Notes: a model not told the origin generated them from the sequence alone. A stretch of DNA of 64,000 nucleotides from Flavobacteriales bacterium (GCA_905339165.1 CAJPFH010000012.1:123549-187548); one strand, 5' to 3'. Positions 25,301 to 33,998 are shown, counted from the stretch's first letter. A program made the numbers and translations.

Positions 25301-27392
25301 GTACATTTCCGGAAAAAGAGGCTGGAGCCAAGACCATTTTTTTCAGTTTAAAAACGATTCCTATTTATTTTTAAAACACAATCGGAATACCCGAAAATTT
25401 GAATTTACAAACAACGAAAAAAAACTTTTCTGTCAAAACATTGGCAATCCTCCTCCTTCTCAATTAGGGCAAATTCATTACAATATCGACACAGACTTAC
25501 AAGATTATCAGGTGTGCGGCCTTACCCCTTCCATGCACATTGCGGTAGTAGACTCCCTTTCTCTTGTAAGCTGGGGCACTTATGGGTGCGAGCTAGGTAG
25601 TGGAGGATGTGGAAACTGCAACATGGTAAATGCAAACCACCAATTTAGTAATGTAAACAATGGTTGCAACTGCCGTTCTAGGGTAGAGAAATACTTTATT
25701 TTTAGAACCAATGACCAAACCCAGCTGATTGCCATGCGCGATATGCTTAATAACTCCATTCCAAACGGCAATTACATTCTTGCCTATTCTGCCATTAATC
25801 CCTTATTTTCTGTTTGGGATAGCTTCGACCCCAGCATTAAACAAGCCTTTATTAATTTGGGGTCCGATTCTCTGATAAATACCCCTAACGATAGTTTACC
25901 CTATATTTTTATGACTAAGAAGGGCTATCCCTCTACAACTATAGAAACTCTTGGAGAAAATAAATTTTCTACCATTACACAAAGTCTTGTAATGCAAAGT
26001 AGTTCTAAATATGGTTTCATTACTTCAGAAATCATTGGTCCTGCCTTTAGTTGGGATTCTCTGTTTTGGAAAGTTCAATCTCTGGAAAATTCTACAACCA
26101 AAGACAGCACCTTTATAAGCATAGTTGGAATAAACTGGAGCGGACAACAAACCACCCTTTACTCTAATTTGCCCGAAGATTCAGCAAAAATCCGCTTAAC
26201 CGAAACCATAGATGCTACTCTTTTTCCATATCTTAAACTGCTAGCACAAAAATCGGACGATTCGCTCTACACAGCTCCTCAGCTAGATTTTTGGAGAGTT
26301 ACTTACGAGCCTGTTCCGGAAGCGGCACTAGCACCTAATATCTATTTTTCTATTCATAACGATACTTTGCAAGAAGGAGACCCGCTTAAATTTTCGGTAG
26401 CCGTTAAAAACGTGAGTGAATTTGATATGGATAGTTTGCTGATTGCTTATAAAATTTACGACCGTTTTAAAAATACACACCCCGTTAGCTACCCGAAACA
26501 AGCTCCGCTTAAAGCCGACAGTGTAATGATTTCTACTATGCAATTTAACACCATAGGATTTCCGGCTTTAAATAATATTTATGTGGAAGTAAATCCGAAC
26601 AACGACCAGCCCGAACAATACCATTTCAATAATATTGGGCAATATCCATTTTATGTAAAACGAGATAAGCAAAATCCCCTATTAAACATAACCTTTGACG
26701 GAGTACATATTTTAGACGGAGACATTGTTTCTCCCACTCCGGAAATTATCATTTCACTCACCGATGAAAATAAATTTTTAGCCTTAAACGACACAGCCGA
26801 TTATTCTATTTACGTTATTAACCCCAAAGGACAACAAGAACGCATCTGGTTTAAAAATTATTCGGGAGCCGATGTGCTGCATTTCCAACCCGCCTCACTG
26901 CCCAAAAACTCAGCACGTATTACCTACCACCCCACTTTTATTACCGATGGAGTATATCAATTAAGGGTGCAAGCTACCGACAGAAGTAAAAATGCGGCCG
27001 GCAAAATTGATTATATCATTAGTTTCGAAGTAATCAATAAATCTACCATTACACACATTTTAAATTACCCAAATCCTTTTACCACTTCTACCCGCTTTGT
27101 TTTTACACTTACCGGCTCTAAAATACCCGATGTTTTTAATATTCAGATTATGACTATTACCGGAACCGTAGTGAAAGAAATTTCAAAAGATGAGTTAGGC
27201 CCCATTCGCATTGGGCGAAATATTACTGAATACGTATGGGACGGAACCGACCAGTTTGGAGACCGCCTTGCTAACGGCCTATACCTATACCGCGTTTTTA
27301 CGAAAATAGAAAATAATTCCATTGAGCATAAAAGCAACGAAGCCGATGCCTATTTCCATAAAGGATATGGCAAAATGTACCTTTTCAGATAA
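22365..27392 (+). CDS. Giant C25-family cysteine protease, PorU2-like T9SS sortase candidate
   Basis: 1675 residues. A signal peptide ends near FIGFAQ. The N-terminal third resembles PorU (YFKIKITQEGIYRLDSATLSNAG). The gingipain-like C25 domain (about 410-770) has catalytic His629 in FFGHASSSGGF and Cys660 in LLGNSCYAGDIHN, 31 residues apart as in gingipains. Long Ig/fibronectin-like regions follow (CARDB-like at about 780-880 and 1330-1430). A cysteine cluster occupies about 1075-1105. The end (about 1563-1650, YPNPF... and YVWDGTDQFGDRLANGLYLYRV) is a FlgD-like/T9SS type fold. Classical PorU is about 1100-1300 residues; this length and its pairing with a PorV/PorQ-like barrel fit the PorU2 type. 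It should act at the outer membrane. Confidence 0.85.
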   Translation: MQHVLNKIWLLFLPFIGFAQTSNNWINYSQKYFKIKITQEGIYRLDSATLSNAGVPLNSIDARNLQLFGRGNEIPLYIEGENDGVFNASDFLEFYAMQNDGWLDHVLYNGSINNPNPYYSLYTDTASYFLTWNNSINNKRVGLETDVNFNSYTPSSFFWKESTLWFNYVYYPGKISTGGSTDVDFIDTEGWMNNAFNKGDMQNFNVPTPNAYSAGPNAKAKIVVTGQSNFNDLLLDHHLQIHYGPGLTTAYDTTYEGYLKLYLPFSIPANQLGSSTLIRAQSIPDLPSPNYVDRSAVSFVKIEYPHTSSLSNASVYKFWVDDDLQGKTRLDISNFNSVGNPILYDLTNHKRITVVPSGPIFQTLIPNNTNLKECFITSPAAVTNLSSLTPVNGNGFFTDYAAQNIDSAFIIITHPLLNSEAQSYATYRSISGHNTIVVNIEELYDQYAYGISKHPLSISYFIKHIINSWNAPQNLLLIGKSTKHNIFRKDPIGYNLCYVPSFGYPASDTRLASFLNPTWNPIVATGRISAQTGNDVMVYLNKVIEHESNTTAEWMKQILHFAGGTNQSEVNLFEGVYLNSYKTILEDTSFGGNVKTFKKFTTAPVQTNLADSIKQFISNGVSIMTFFGHASSSGGFDQSVDNPASWNNKGKYPFLLGNSCYAGDIHNYQSSVSEQFTLIAERGVIGFMASVDLGFASLLHAYSNEFFRQLGQVNYGKHVGLFMNNSIENLYSLGSFNDFYKSVALEMTLHGDPSIRINPHPQPDYMLHADNVFFSPEDITSETDSFEIKIIVTNLGKAINAPFDMEVRRTFPDIAKSDTVYTKIKNATHYKDTIIFKMPVDIVSGIGLNQFEIKVDASSSIAELNEFNNDLLLSKTIRSGDVWPIYPYQYAIVPQQGIKLVASTGFAFEKPRNYIFELDTTDLFNSPLKQTHTVYSAGGVLEWKPSLLNNMPDTMVYFWRVSKDSVDATGYNWRESSFQYISGKRGWSQDHFFQFKNDSYLFLKHNRNTRKFEFTNNEKKLFCQNIGNPPPSQLGQIHYNIDTDLQDYQVCGLTPSMHIAVVDSLSLVSWGTYGCELGSGGCGNCNMVNANHQFSNVNNGCNCRSRVEKYFIFRTNDQTQLIAMRDMLNNSIPNGNYILAYSAINPLFSVWDSFDPSIKQAFINLGSDSLINTPNDSLPYIFMTKKGYPSTTIETLGENKFSTITQSLVMQSSSKYGFITSEIIGPAFSWDSLFWKVQSLENSTTKDSTFISIVGINWSGQQTTLYSNLPEDSAKIRLTETIDATLFPYLKLLAQKSDDSLYTAPQLDFWRVTYEPVPEAALAPNIYFSIHNDTLQEGDPLKFSVAVKNVSEFDMDSLLIAYKIYDRFKNTHPVSYPKQAPLKADSVMISTMQFNTIGFPALNNIYVEVNPNNDQPEQYHFNNIGQYPFYVKRDKQNPLLNITFDGVHILDGDIVSPTPEIIISLTDENKFLALNDTADYSIYVINPKGQQERIWFKNYSGADVLHFQPASLPKNSARITYHPTFITDGVYQLRVQATDRSKNAAGKIDYIISFEVINKSTITHILNYPNPFTTSTRFVFTLTGSKIPDVFNIQIMTITGTVVKEISKDELGPIRIGRNITEYVWDGTDQFGDRLANGLYLYRVFTKIENNSIEHKSNEADAYFHKGYGKMYLFR

Positions 27393-27396
27393 TCGC

Positions 27397-27795
27397 ATGA
27401 AAGCAGATTTTGAAAACAGTAAGGCCCTTATTTACAAACTCGAGGACGATATAATAAAAGTTCAAATTAAAGACTCTGCATCGATTGAAGAAGAAGATCT
27501 TTTAGAAATGAAAGTTTTTAATAAAAAATTAGCCGAAGGCAAAAATTATTATTTGCTTTTTATTGCCGGGAAAGATGCTCATATCTCAAAGGAAGCAAGA
27601 GAGAAATCAACCGAAAAAGAAATTTCAGAAAATAAATTAGCTCAGGCCTTTGTGGTACAATCTTTAGCACACAAAATCATTGTCAACTTTTTTATTAATA
27701 TTCAAAAACCCTCTATGCCCACTAAAATGTTCACTGACGAAAAAGAAGCCATAAACTGGCTCAAATCACTTAAGAGAAAATCGAAACATGAGTAA
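27397..27795 (+). CDS. STAS/SpoIIAA-like protein (DUF7793 type)
   Basis: 132 residues from the ATG at 27397, which lies 4 bases after the protease stop. A longer reading from 27322 would overlap the conserved end of the protease. The pattern of alternating strands and helices (YKLEDDIIKVQIKDSASIEEEDL, YYLLFIAGKDAHISKEARE, AQAFVVQSLAHKIIVNFFINI, FTDEKEAINWLKSL) matches the STAS/SEC14-like group common in Bacteroidota. No phosphorylatable Ser/Thr typical of anti-sigma antagonists is obvious. Function unknown. The PolX-like gene starts 8 bases before its end. Confidence 0.75.
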   Translation: MKADFENSKALIYKLEDDIIKVQIKDSASIEEEDLLEMKVFNKKLAEGKNYYLLFIAGKDAHISKEAREKSTEKEISENKLAQAFVVQSLAHKIIVNFFINIQKPSMPTKMFTDEKEAINWLKSLKRKSKHE

Positions 27796-29410
27796 TAAAG
27801 AGCTCTCCGAACTTCTAAATCTTTTTGCGAAACTAATAGAACTACACAACCTAAATCCTTTTAAAGCAAAAGCATTTGCAAATGCTGCTTTTAAAATCAA
27901 TAAATATCCAAAGGAAATTCTTTCGCTTCCTGAAAACGAAATTTTAAACATAGAAGGCATAGGAAAGGGTATTTTAGAAGCCATCCAAGAAATTAAATTA
28001 CACCATACTTTTTCCGAACTTCAGCACCTGGTAAATATTACTCCTCCTGGATTATTTGAAATTCTAAAAATAAAAGGATTAGGCCCAAAAAAAGTAGGTG
28101 TGATTTGGAAAGAATTAGGGGTAGAAAGTATTGGAGAACTGGTTTACGCCTGCAATGAAAACCGACTTATTACACTGAAAGGATTCGGAGAAAAATCTCA
28201 AAACGAAATTTTAGAAAAAATTAAATTTCTTCTCTCCGTACAAAGAAAATATCTCTTTGCGTCAATTAAGAAAATAGCCGAAGAATTTGTTACCCATCTT
28301 AAAACAAAACACCAAATCCAACTTGTATCCAGCGTAGGTGAACTACGAAGAATGTGCAATGTAATAGAAAAAGCAGAATTTCTTATAGGTACTGAAAAAT
28401 TCAATGAATTTAAAAATGAAGAACCTCCCTTTGATATTGATTTTAAATTACATTTTTGCAAACCTGAAGAATTTGAATACCATCTGCTTAAACTCACCGC
28501 ACATCCCAAACACCTCGCTCATATAAACACCAAGCATTGCGAATTACTAAGTGAAAAAGAAATATATGCCAAAAACAGATTGGAATACATGATACCACCC
28601 ATGCGCGAAGGTGAAACCGAATTTGAATGGCAAAAAAAATACTTTGTCTCAGAAATTGTAGAAACCCAACACCTGAAAGGAATACTCCATAACCATACTA
28701 CTTACAGCGATGGCATACATACCATAAAAGAAATGGCAAACCGTTGCAAAGAGTTAGGTTACCATTATATTGGCATCAGCGACCACTCTCAAACAGCGGT
28801 ATATGCTAACGGATTGAAACCTGACGCCATATTAAAACAATTAAAAGAAATAGAAGAATTAAACAACCAACTTTCTCCATTTAAAATTTTTAAAGGAATA
28901 GAAAGCGACATATTACCCAACGGCCAGTTAGATTATCCCACCGAAATACTTTCATTATTCGATTTTATAATAGCCTCTGTTCACTCCGCACTAAAAATGG
29001 ACGAAACAAAAGCAACCGAACGCCTCATAAAAGCCATAGAAAATCCATTTACGACCATTCTCGGGCATCCCAGTGGCCGACTGCTTTTATCAAGAGAAGG
29101 ATATCCGCTGCATTACAAAAAAATAATAGAGGCCTGTGCTGCAAACCATGTGATCATTGAACTAAACGCAAATCCTTACCGATTGGATATTGATTGGAAA
29201 TGGATTTATTACGCTATGGAAAAAGAGGTATTAATATCTATTAATCCGGATGCTCATCATATTGGTGGATTGGAAGATGTGCAATACGGAATTTATTCGG
29301 CTCAAAAAGGAGGACTTACCAAAAAATTCACCTTCAATACAAAAAGTGCCAAAGAAGTAGAACTATTCTTTTTGCAAAAAAAAGCAAAAACATTATCCGA
29401 TAAAATTTAA
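27788..29410 (+). CDS. PolX-like protein: PHP phosphoesterase with degenerate polymerase domain
   Basis: 540 residues. Helix-hairpin-helix repeats lie at about 1-150 (IEGIGKGILEAI, IKGLGPKKVGVIWKELG, LKGFGEKSQNEI). The family X polymerase region follows; GELRRMCNVIEKAEFLIGT at about 181-199 aligns with G-S-x-R-R...D-x-D, but both catalytic aspartates are missing and the later TGSKEHN-type nucleotide motif reads TAHPKHL. The PHP domain (about 295-530) is intact: HNHTTYSDG (His301, His303), GISDHS, KGIESDILPNGQ, SVHSAL, LGHPSGR, NPDAHHIGG. Bacterial PolX acts in gap filling with 3'-5' exonuclease activity from PHP. Here only the nuclease/phosphoesterase activity is likely to survive. Confidence 0.85.
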   Translation: MSNKELSELLNLFAKLIELHNLNPFKAKAFANAAFKINKYPKEILSLPENEILNIEGIGKGILEAIQEIKLHHTFSELQHLVNITPPGLFEILKIKGLGPKKVGVIWKELGVESIGELVYACNENRLITLKGFGEKSQNEILEKIKFLLSVQRKYLFASIKKIAEEFVTHLKTKHQIQLVSSVGELRRMCNVIEKAEFLIGTEKFNEFKNEEPPFDIDFKLHFCKPEEFEYHLLKLTAHPKHLAHINTKHCELLSEKEIYAKNRLEYMIPPMREGETEFEWQKKYFVSEIVETQHLKGILHNHTTYSDGIHTIKEMANRCKELGYHYIGISDHSQTAVYANGLKPDAILKQLKEIEELNNQLSPFKIFKGIESDILPNGQLDYPTEILSLFDFIIASVHSALKMDETKATERLIKAIENPFTTILGHPSGRLLLSREGYPLHYKKIIEACAANHVIIELNANPYRLDIDWKWIYYAMEKEVLISINPDAHHIGGLEDVQYGIYSAQKGGLTKKFTFNTKSAKEVELFFLQKKAKTLSDKI

Positions 29411-29449
29411 GTAAATTCAGTATCTTTACGGGATCAATAACAAGATTTC

Positions 29450-30970
29450 ATGCCCATTATAAACTCTTTTATTTCCTGGCTGATGAAAAAAAGAATTCAT
29501 CAGATTGAACTGTTTATGAAGTATCCTCATGAAGTGCAGCAAGAAGTATTTCAGAAATTAATTACAACTGCATCAAATACCGAATGGGGAAACAAGTATA
29601 AATACCACGAAATTAAAAACTACGCACACTTCTCTTCACGTGTTCCGCTTCAGGATTATGAAGATATAAAACAATATGTGGTTCGGCTAAAACAAGGTGA
29701 AAAAAATTTACTTTGGCCGGGAGAAGTAAAATGGTTTGCCAAATCATCGGGAACCACAAACGATAAAAGCAAGTTTATTCCCGTAACCCGCGAAGCATTA
29801 GAAGAATGCCAGTTTAAAGCAGGAAAAGACATGCTATCCATTTATTGCTTCAACAATCCTTCTACAAAAATCTTTCAGGGAAAATCGTTAGCCATAGGTG
29901 GCAGCCGACAAATAAACCAATTCAACAGAGAGTCTTATTATGGCGATTTATCAGCCATCATCATAAAAAACTTACCTTTTTGGGCCGATATGCTTAGTAC
30001 CCCGGAACAATCCATCGCCTTAATGGAAAACTGGGAAGAAAAAATAGAAAAAATAGCCGCTTCCACAAGCAACGAAAATGTAACCAGCATTACAGGTGTA
30101 CCCTCTTGGGCTTTAGTGATTCTTAACAAGGTACTTGAAATAAAAGGCAAAAACGATATTTCAGAAATATGGCCAAACCTCGAAGTGTTTTTTCACGGAG
30201 GAGTTTCTTTCACGCCCTACTTGGAACAATTTAAAAACATCATTTCTTCGCCCTACATGAGTTTTTTGGAAACCTATAACGCCTCTGAGGGCTTTTTTGG
30301 AATACAAGATACCATTCAATCCAAAGAACTTTTACTAATGCTAGACTACGGGATTTTCTACGAATTTATTCCTGTTAGCGAATACACAACAGAAAATCCA
30401 AAAGTAATTTCATTACAGGAGGTAGAAAAGAATGTAAACTATGCCATGCTCATTTCAACTAACGGAGGCCTATGGAGATATAAAATTGGAGACACCGTAC
30501 AATTTACTTCCTTAAATCCCTACCGAATTACCATATCAGGAAGAACTAAACATTTTTTAAATGCCTTTGGCGAAGAAGTAATGATTGATAATGCAGAAAA
30601 AGCCCTCCTTGCAGCTTGTCAAAAAACAAAAGCCGTGATTACCGATTATACGGTGGCTCCTATATTTTTAAAAAATAAAGAAGCGGGGGCTCATGAATGG
30701 CTCATAGAATTTAAAGAAAACCCAAATGACATTCATTTCTTTATTGAAGTGCTTGATAATAGCCTTAAAGCTATTAATTCCGACTACGAAGCGAAACGAT
30801 ATGGCAACTATATTTTACAAAAACCAATTGTAAGAATGTTACCCAATGGCACGTTTTATGAATGGATGAAACAAAGAGGAAAATTAGGAGGGCAAAATAA
30901 AGTGCCTAAGCTTTCTAATGACCGAAAATACATAGATTCCATTCAAACTTTTATGAAAATAAACTCATGA
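29450..30970 (+). CDS. GH3 family acyl-adenylating enzyme
   Basis: 506 residues matching the GH3 auxin-responsive promoter family (ANL superfamily). The N-terminus has ANTEWG-like SNTEWGNKYKYHEI and VPLQDYEDIKQYV. The ATP-binding P-loop is WFAKSSGTTNDKSKFIPVT (about residues 99-117). Further motifs are EVFFHGGVSFTPY, ETYNASEGFFGIQD and LWRYKIGDTVQFT. Plant GH3s conjugate amino acids to acyl hormones; the bacterial substrate is unknown. There is no signal peptide, so it is cytoplasmic. The last bases overlap the start of the next gene (ATGA). Confidence 0.9.
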   Translation: MPIINSFISWLMKKRIHQIELFMKYPHEVQQEVFQKLITTASNTEWGNKYKYHEIKNYAHFSSRVPLQDYEDIKQYVVRLKQGEKNLLWPGEVKWFAKSSGTTNDKSKFIPVTREALEECQFKAGKDMLSIYCFNNPSTKIFQGKSLAIGGSRQINQFNRESYYGDLSAIIIKNLPFWADMLSTPEQSIALMENWEEKIEKIAASTSNENVTSITGVPSWALVILNKVLEIKGKNDISEIWPNLEVFFHGGVSFTPYLEQFKNIISSPYMSFLETYNASEGFFGIQDTIQSKELLLMLDYGIFYEFIPVSEYTTENPKVISLQEVEKNVNYAMLISTNGGLWRYKIGDTVQFTSLNPYRITISGRTKHFLNAFGEEVMIDNAEKALLAACQKTKAVITDYTVAPIFLKNKEAGAHEWLIEFKENPNDIHFFIEVLDNSLKAINSDYEAKRYGNYILQKPIVRMLPNGTFYEWMKQRGKLGGQNKVPKLSNDRKYIDSIQTFMKINS

Positions 30971-31758
30971 GATTTTTTAGTTTTCTTGTTACCACTCTGC
31001 TCACTCTGCCCCTTTCTGCACAACCAGTATCCATACAAGAAATTCCTGTGCAAACAGAAAGCTTTACTACCGACCACCTTGGCAACCTATACACCATTGA
31101 AAAAAACCACATTGTAAAATACAATAAAAACGGAGAGAAACTCTACTTCTTTAGTACAAATAAATACGGGAATGTAACCGGTCTTGATGTTTCGAACCCG
31201 TACAAAATACTCGTTTTCTTTAGTGATTTTTCTACTCTTCTTTTTTTAGATAATACCTTATCTTTAAATGGGGAACCCATCAATATGCAACAACAGGGAA
31301 TGGAAATGACAGCTCTTGCTGCCTCTTCATATCAAAATGGCATTTGGCTTTACGATGCACTACAGTTTCGCCTAATACGTTTAAATGAAAACCTTTCGGT
31401 AACCGTAAACACTCCAAATCTTGTACAAACTACAGGTATTAATCTGCAACCTACCTTTATGCAAGAGTATAACAATCTTTTATTTGTAAACAATCCTGAA
31501 TCCGGAATTCTTGTATTTGATATTTTTGGAGCATACATTAAAACCATTCCCATTTTGCAAATTAAAAAATTTCAACCCATAGAAAATGAAATACTTTACG
31601 TAAAAGAAAACCGATTCTATCGCTATCACTTAAAAACACTCGATATTATTTCAGAGCCTCTTGAAAAAAACAGTATTGATTGCCGATTAGAAAAGCAACG
31701 AAAGTATTTGCTCACTACCCAAAGTGTTCTATTATTCAATACCTCAGATAATCCCTAA
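30967..31758 (+). CDS. Secreted beta-propeller-like protein of unknown function
   Basis: 263 residues. The signal peptide MRFFSFLVTTLLTLPLSAQP is followed by repeating short beta units (DHLGNLYTIEKNHIVKYNKNG, GNVTGLDVSNPYKILVFFSDFSTLLFLD, NGIWLYDALQFRLIRLN, NLLFVNNPESGILVFDIFGAYI, NEILYVKENRFYRYHL), about six, which fits an NHL/six-bladed propeller-like fold. Probably periplasmic. The start overlaps the GH3 stop by 4 bases. I do not recognise a named family. Confidence 0.75.
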   Translation: MRFFSFLVTTLLTLPLSAQPVSIQEIPVQTESFTTDHLGNLYTIEKNHIVKYNKNGEKLYFFSTNKYGNVTGLDVSNPYKILVFFSDFSTLLFLDNTLSLNGEPINMQQQGMEMTALAASSYQNGIWLYDALQFRLIRLNENLSVTVNTPNLVQTTGINLQPTFMQEYNNLLFVNNPESGILVFDIFGAYIKTIPILQIKKFQPIENEILYVKENRFYRYHLKTLDIISEPLEKNSIDCRLEKQRKYLLTTQSVLLFNTSDNP

Positions 31759-31842
31759 ATTAAGATTACTTACCAAAAATATTTACTCTTTCTTGTATAA
31801 GCAAACATAATTTGTAATTTAGACGACCTAAACAAAAAGACT

Positions 31843-32457
31843 ATGCACATTGCAATTGCCGGAAATATTGGCTCAGGAAAAACTACCCTCGCCACTCTTT
31901 TATCAAAACATTACCAGTGGGAAGCCCACTTTGAAGATGCAGACGAAAACCCCTATTTAAATGATTTTTATAACGATATGCAGCGATGGTCGTTTAATCT
32001 TCAGGTATTCTTTTTAAATGCACGTTTCGGAAAAATTCAAGAGTTCAGAGAAAAAGGAAAAAATGCCATTCAAGACCGTACTATTTACGAAGATGCATAC
32101 ATTTTTGCTCCTAACCTACATGCTATGGGTTTAATGACTACCCGCGATTTTGAAACTTATTTTTCATTATTCAAATTATTAGAATCTTCTATTCCTCCTC
32201 CCGATTTGTTAATTTATCTGAGAGCTTCCATTCCAACCCTTGTAGAACAAATTCAAAAAAGAGGAAGAGATTACGAAGAAAGTATAAGAATAGATTATTT
32301 AAAAAGACTGCACGAAAGATACGAAGCATGGATATCTACATACGACCGAGGAAAACTGCTTATTATTGATATTGATGAAAATAAATTTCCTGAAAAAAAA
32401 GAAGATTTAGGAAAGATTATTGAAAAAATAGATGCTGAAATACACGGCTTATTTTAA
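31843..32457 (+). CDS. Deoxynucleoside kinase
   Basis: 204 residues. The P-loop GNIGSGKTTLA lies at residues 7-17, followed by YFEDADENPYLNDFY (substrate Glu-like position), the DRT motif IQDRTIYEDAYIFA and the lid QKRGRDYEESI with its arginines. This is the dNK/dGK/dCK-like family that phosphorylates deoxynucleosides in the salvage pathway. The substrate base cannot be assigned. It stands alone, 84 bases after the propeller gene. Confidence 0.9.
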   Translation: MHIAIAGNIGSGKTTLATLLSKHYQWEAHFEDADENPYLNDFYNDMQRWSFNLQVFFLNARFGKIQEFREKGKNAIQDRTIYEDAYIFAPNLHAMGLMTTRDFETYFSLFKLLESSIPPPDLLIYLRASIPTLVEQIQKRGRDYEESIRIDYLKRLHERYEAWISTYDRGKLLIIDIDENKFPEKKEDLGKIIEKIDAEIHGLF

Positions 32458-32545
32458 TTTCAACCTACGTATAATTACTTATCATTTTGTATTTTATCAA
32501 CAATGTAATGTTTGCATTATTCTTTTAATAAAACAACCGTTCTGC

Positions 32546-32574
32546 TTGTTTTATTAAAAGTATTCATATTTTTG
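32546..32574 (+). promoter_or_regulatory. Bacteroidota-type promoter for the 32608 gene
   Basis: TTG (32546-32548), an 18-base spacer, TATTTTTG (32567-32574): an exact match to the consensus, 33 bases before the ATG. It lies inside a longer possible reading from 32512, which is therefore unlikely to be translated. Confidence 0.6.
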
Positions 32575-32607
32575 TCGCAAAATTTTAGTCTAACCAAAAC
32601 AAAAACT

Positions 32608-33540
32608 ATGAAGAAGTTACTACTTATTGTTACAGCCTTTGGAATGGGTTTATCTACATTTGCCCAAATTTCCACTAGGACTAACGAAGATGTAAATGTA
32701 CCCCTAAGTGCAAGACCACAAGCGGGCGACATGGCATTAACGTTTGGAATCGATCTTAAATCTCCAGCCGACTCTGCCGCTGGGCTTAAGATATTTAACT
32801 TACTTGGCAGAGGTGATTTATTAACTTTCAAGTATTTCCTTTCTGACAACTTAGCTGTAAGAGGCGGTTTAAGACTTTATCAAACTGTAGATAAAATGTC
32901 GGGAACTACCTTAGACTCTACCACATTTAACTCTGGTTGGAGCACAGGCGGCACTACTCAACCATGGGGAGCTGCTTACGAGTACAAAAACAGCGAGAGA
33001 GAGTACATCATTGTTCCGGGTATCGAGTACCACTTTGGCACATCGAACATTTTTGATGTATATGCAGGAAGTGATTTATACTTAGGTTTCGGAAAAGATG
33101 TAATGCATGAGAAAGCGGAGTTTACAAACGGTGATTTATTTGACCATACCGCTACTACCAAAAATAAAATTATTGGTTTAGGTGGTATCATTGGTTTTAA
33201 CATTTTCGTTGCTCAACTTCCAATTTCTATTGGTTTAGAATATGGATGGAATGCCAAATGGAAACTTGGAAACAAAACCAAGCATAACGAAGAATACTAC
33301 TTAAATCTTCCTCCAGGAAGCACGCCTTCATCAGTTAGTTGGGATGTTGAATACTACACAACAGATAATGACCCTACTTCTTCTTTTGGTGTAGGTGGTA
33401 ATGCCACAGTAAATAACGGACAGTATAAAGAGTTGAAAAGAAAAATGTTTAACATGGACACTAACAACAATGTTAGAGTTTGCCTAAACATTTATTTCGG
33501 AACTAAAAACAATGGTGGAAGTTCTGCTCAATTAAACTAA
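32608..33540 (+). CDS. Outer-membrane beta-barrel protein
   Basis: 310 residues. The signal peptide MKKLLLIVTAFGMGLSTFAQ starts at an ATG with a good promoter just upstream. The mature sequence alternates strands and loops (DLLTFKYFLSDNLAVRGGLRLY, EYIIVPGIEYHFG, FDVYAGSDLYLGFGKD, LPISIGLEYGWNAKW, VRVCLNIYFG), the usual pattern of Bacteroidota outer-membrane barrels. Possible roles are a porin-like or structural protein. The neat promoter suggests substantial expression. The lipoprotein gene 22 bases downstream is probably co-transcribed and ends at a terminator. Confidence 0.8.
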   Translation: MKKLLLIVTAFGMGLSTFAQISTRTNEDVNVPLSARPQAGDMALTFGIDLKSPADSAAGLKIFNLLGRGDLLTFKYFLSDNLAVRGGLRLYQTVDKMSGTTLDSTTFNSGWSTGGTTQPWGAAYEYKNSEREYIIVPGIEYHFGTSNIFDVYAGSDLYLGFGKDVMHEKAEFTNGDLFDHTATTKNKIIGLGGIIGFNIFVAQLPISIGLEYGWNAKWKLGNKTKHNEEYYLNLPPGSTPSSVSWDVEYYTTDNDPTSSFGVGGNATVNNGQYKELKRKMFNMDTNNNVRVCLNIYFGTKNNGGSSAQLN

Positions 33541-33562
33541 TTTAACCTAAAACTGTACGGTA

Positions 33563-33982
33563 ATGAAGAAACATATTTTAAAACTAACCATCTTAGGGGC
33601 AGTTGTTCTGTTCATTTCTTCATGTACTATGTATAAGAAAAGTGTACCAGTAGCACCTATCAATGTGCAGGTTCTTTTCCAAATGCAAGATCTTGAGTAC
33701 ATCGGAGAAGTTACGGGAACGGCAACCCAATCATACGTGATGGGCATGCCCTATGGTGGCAGAAGATACACTGCGGGTGCAGCTGTATCTCAAACCGGAT
33801 TTGCTTTACCTATTGGTAATAACAGAGGCTACAACAATGCGTTGTATGATGCATTGAGCTCAAAACCTGATGCAGATTTTCTTTTGCCTATTTCGTTTGA
33901 AACTAAAACGGATCAAATGTTTTTAGGCAAACAAGAAACCATTACTTTGAGAGCAAAAGCCTTTAAAGTAAAAACGAAATAA
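33563..33982 (+). CDS. Small lipoprotein of unknown function
   Basis: 139 residues with a lipoprotein signal ending VLFISSC (Cys21). The mature part contains VQVLFQMQDLEYIGEVTGTATQSYVMGMPYGG, a Gly/Tyr-rich turn region and NNALYDALSSKPDADFLLPISFE, reminiscent of small Bacteroidota envelope lipoproteins with a YbjQ/DUF-like alpha-beta fold. No catalytic motif is seen. Likely anchored in the outer membrane beside the barrel encoded just upstream. Confidence 0.75.
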   Translation: MKKHILKLTILGAVVLFISSCTMYKKSVPVAPINVQVLFQMQDLEYIGEVTGTATQSYVMGMPYGGRRYTAGAAVSQTGFALPIGNNRGYNNALYDALSSKPDADFLLPISFETKTDQMFLGKQETITLRAKAFKVKTK

Positions 33983-33998
33983 ATTTTTATTTTTCAAC

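Noticed and set aside
32512..32607. Upstream extension of the outer-membrane protein gene
   Set aside because: It would place a consensus promoter inside the coding region and bury the signal peptide.
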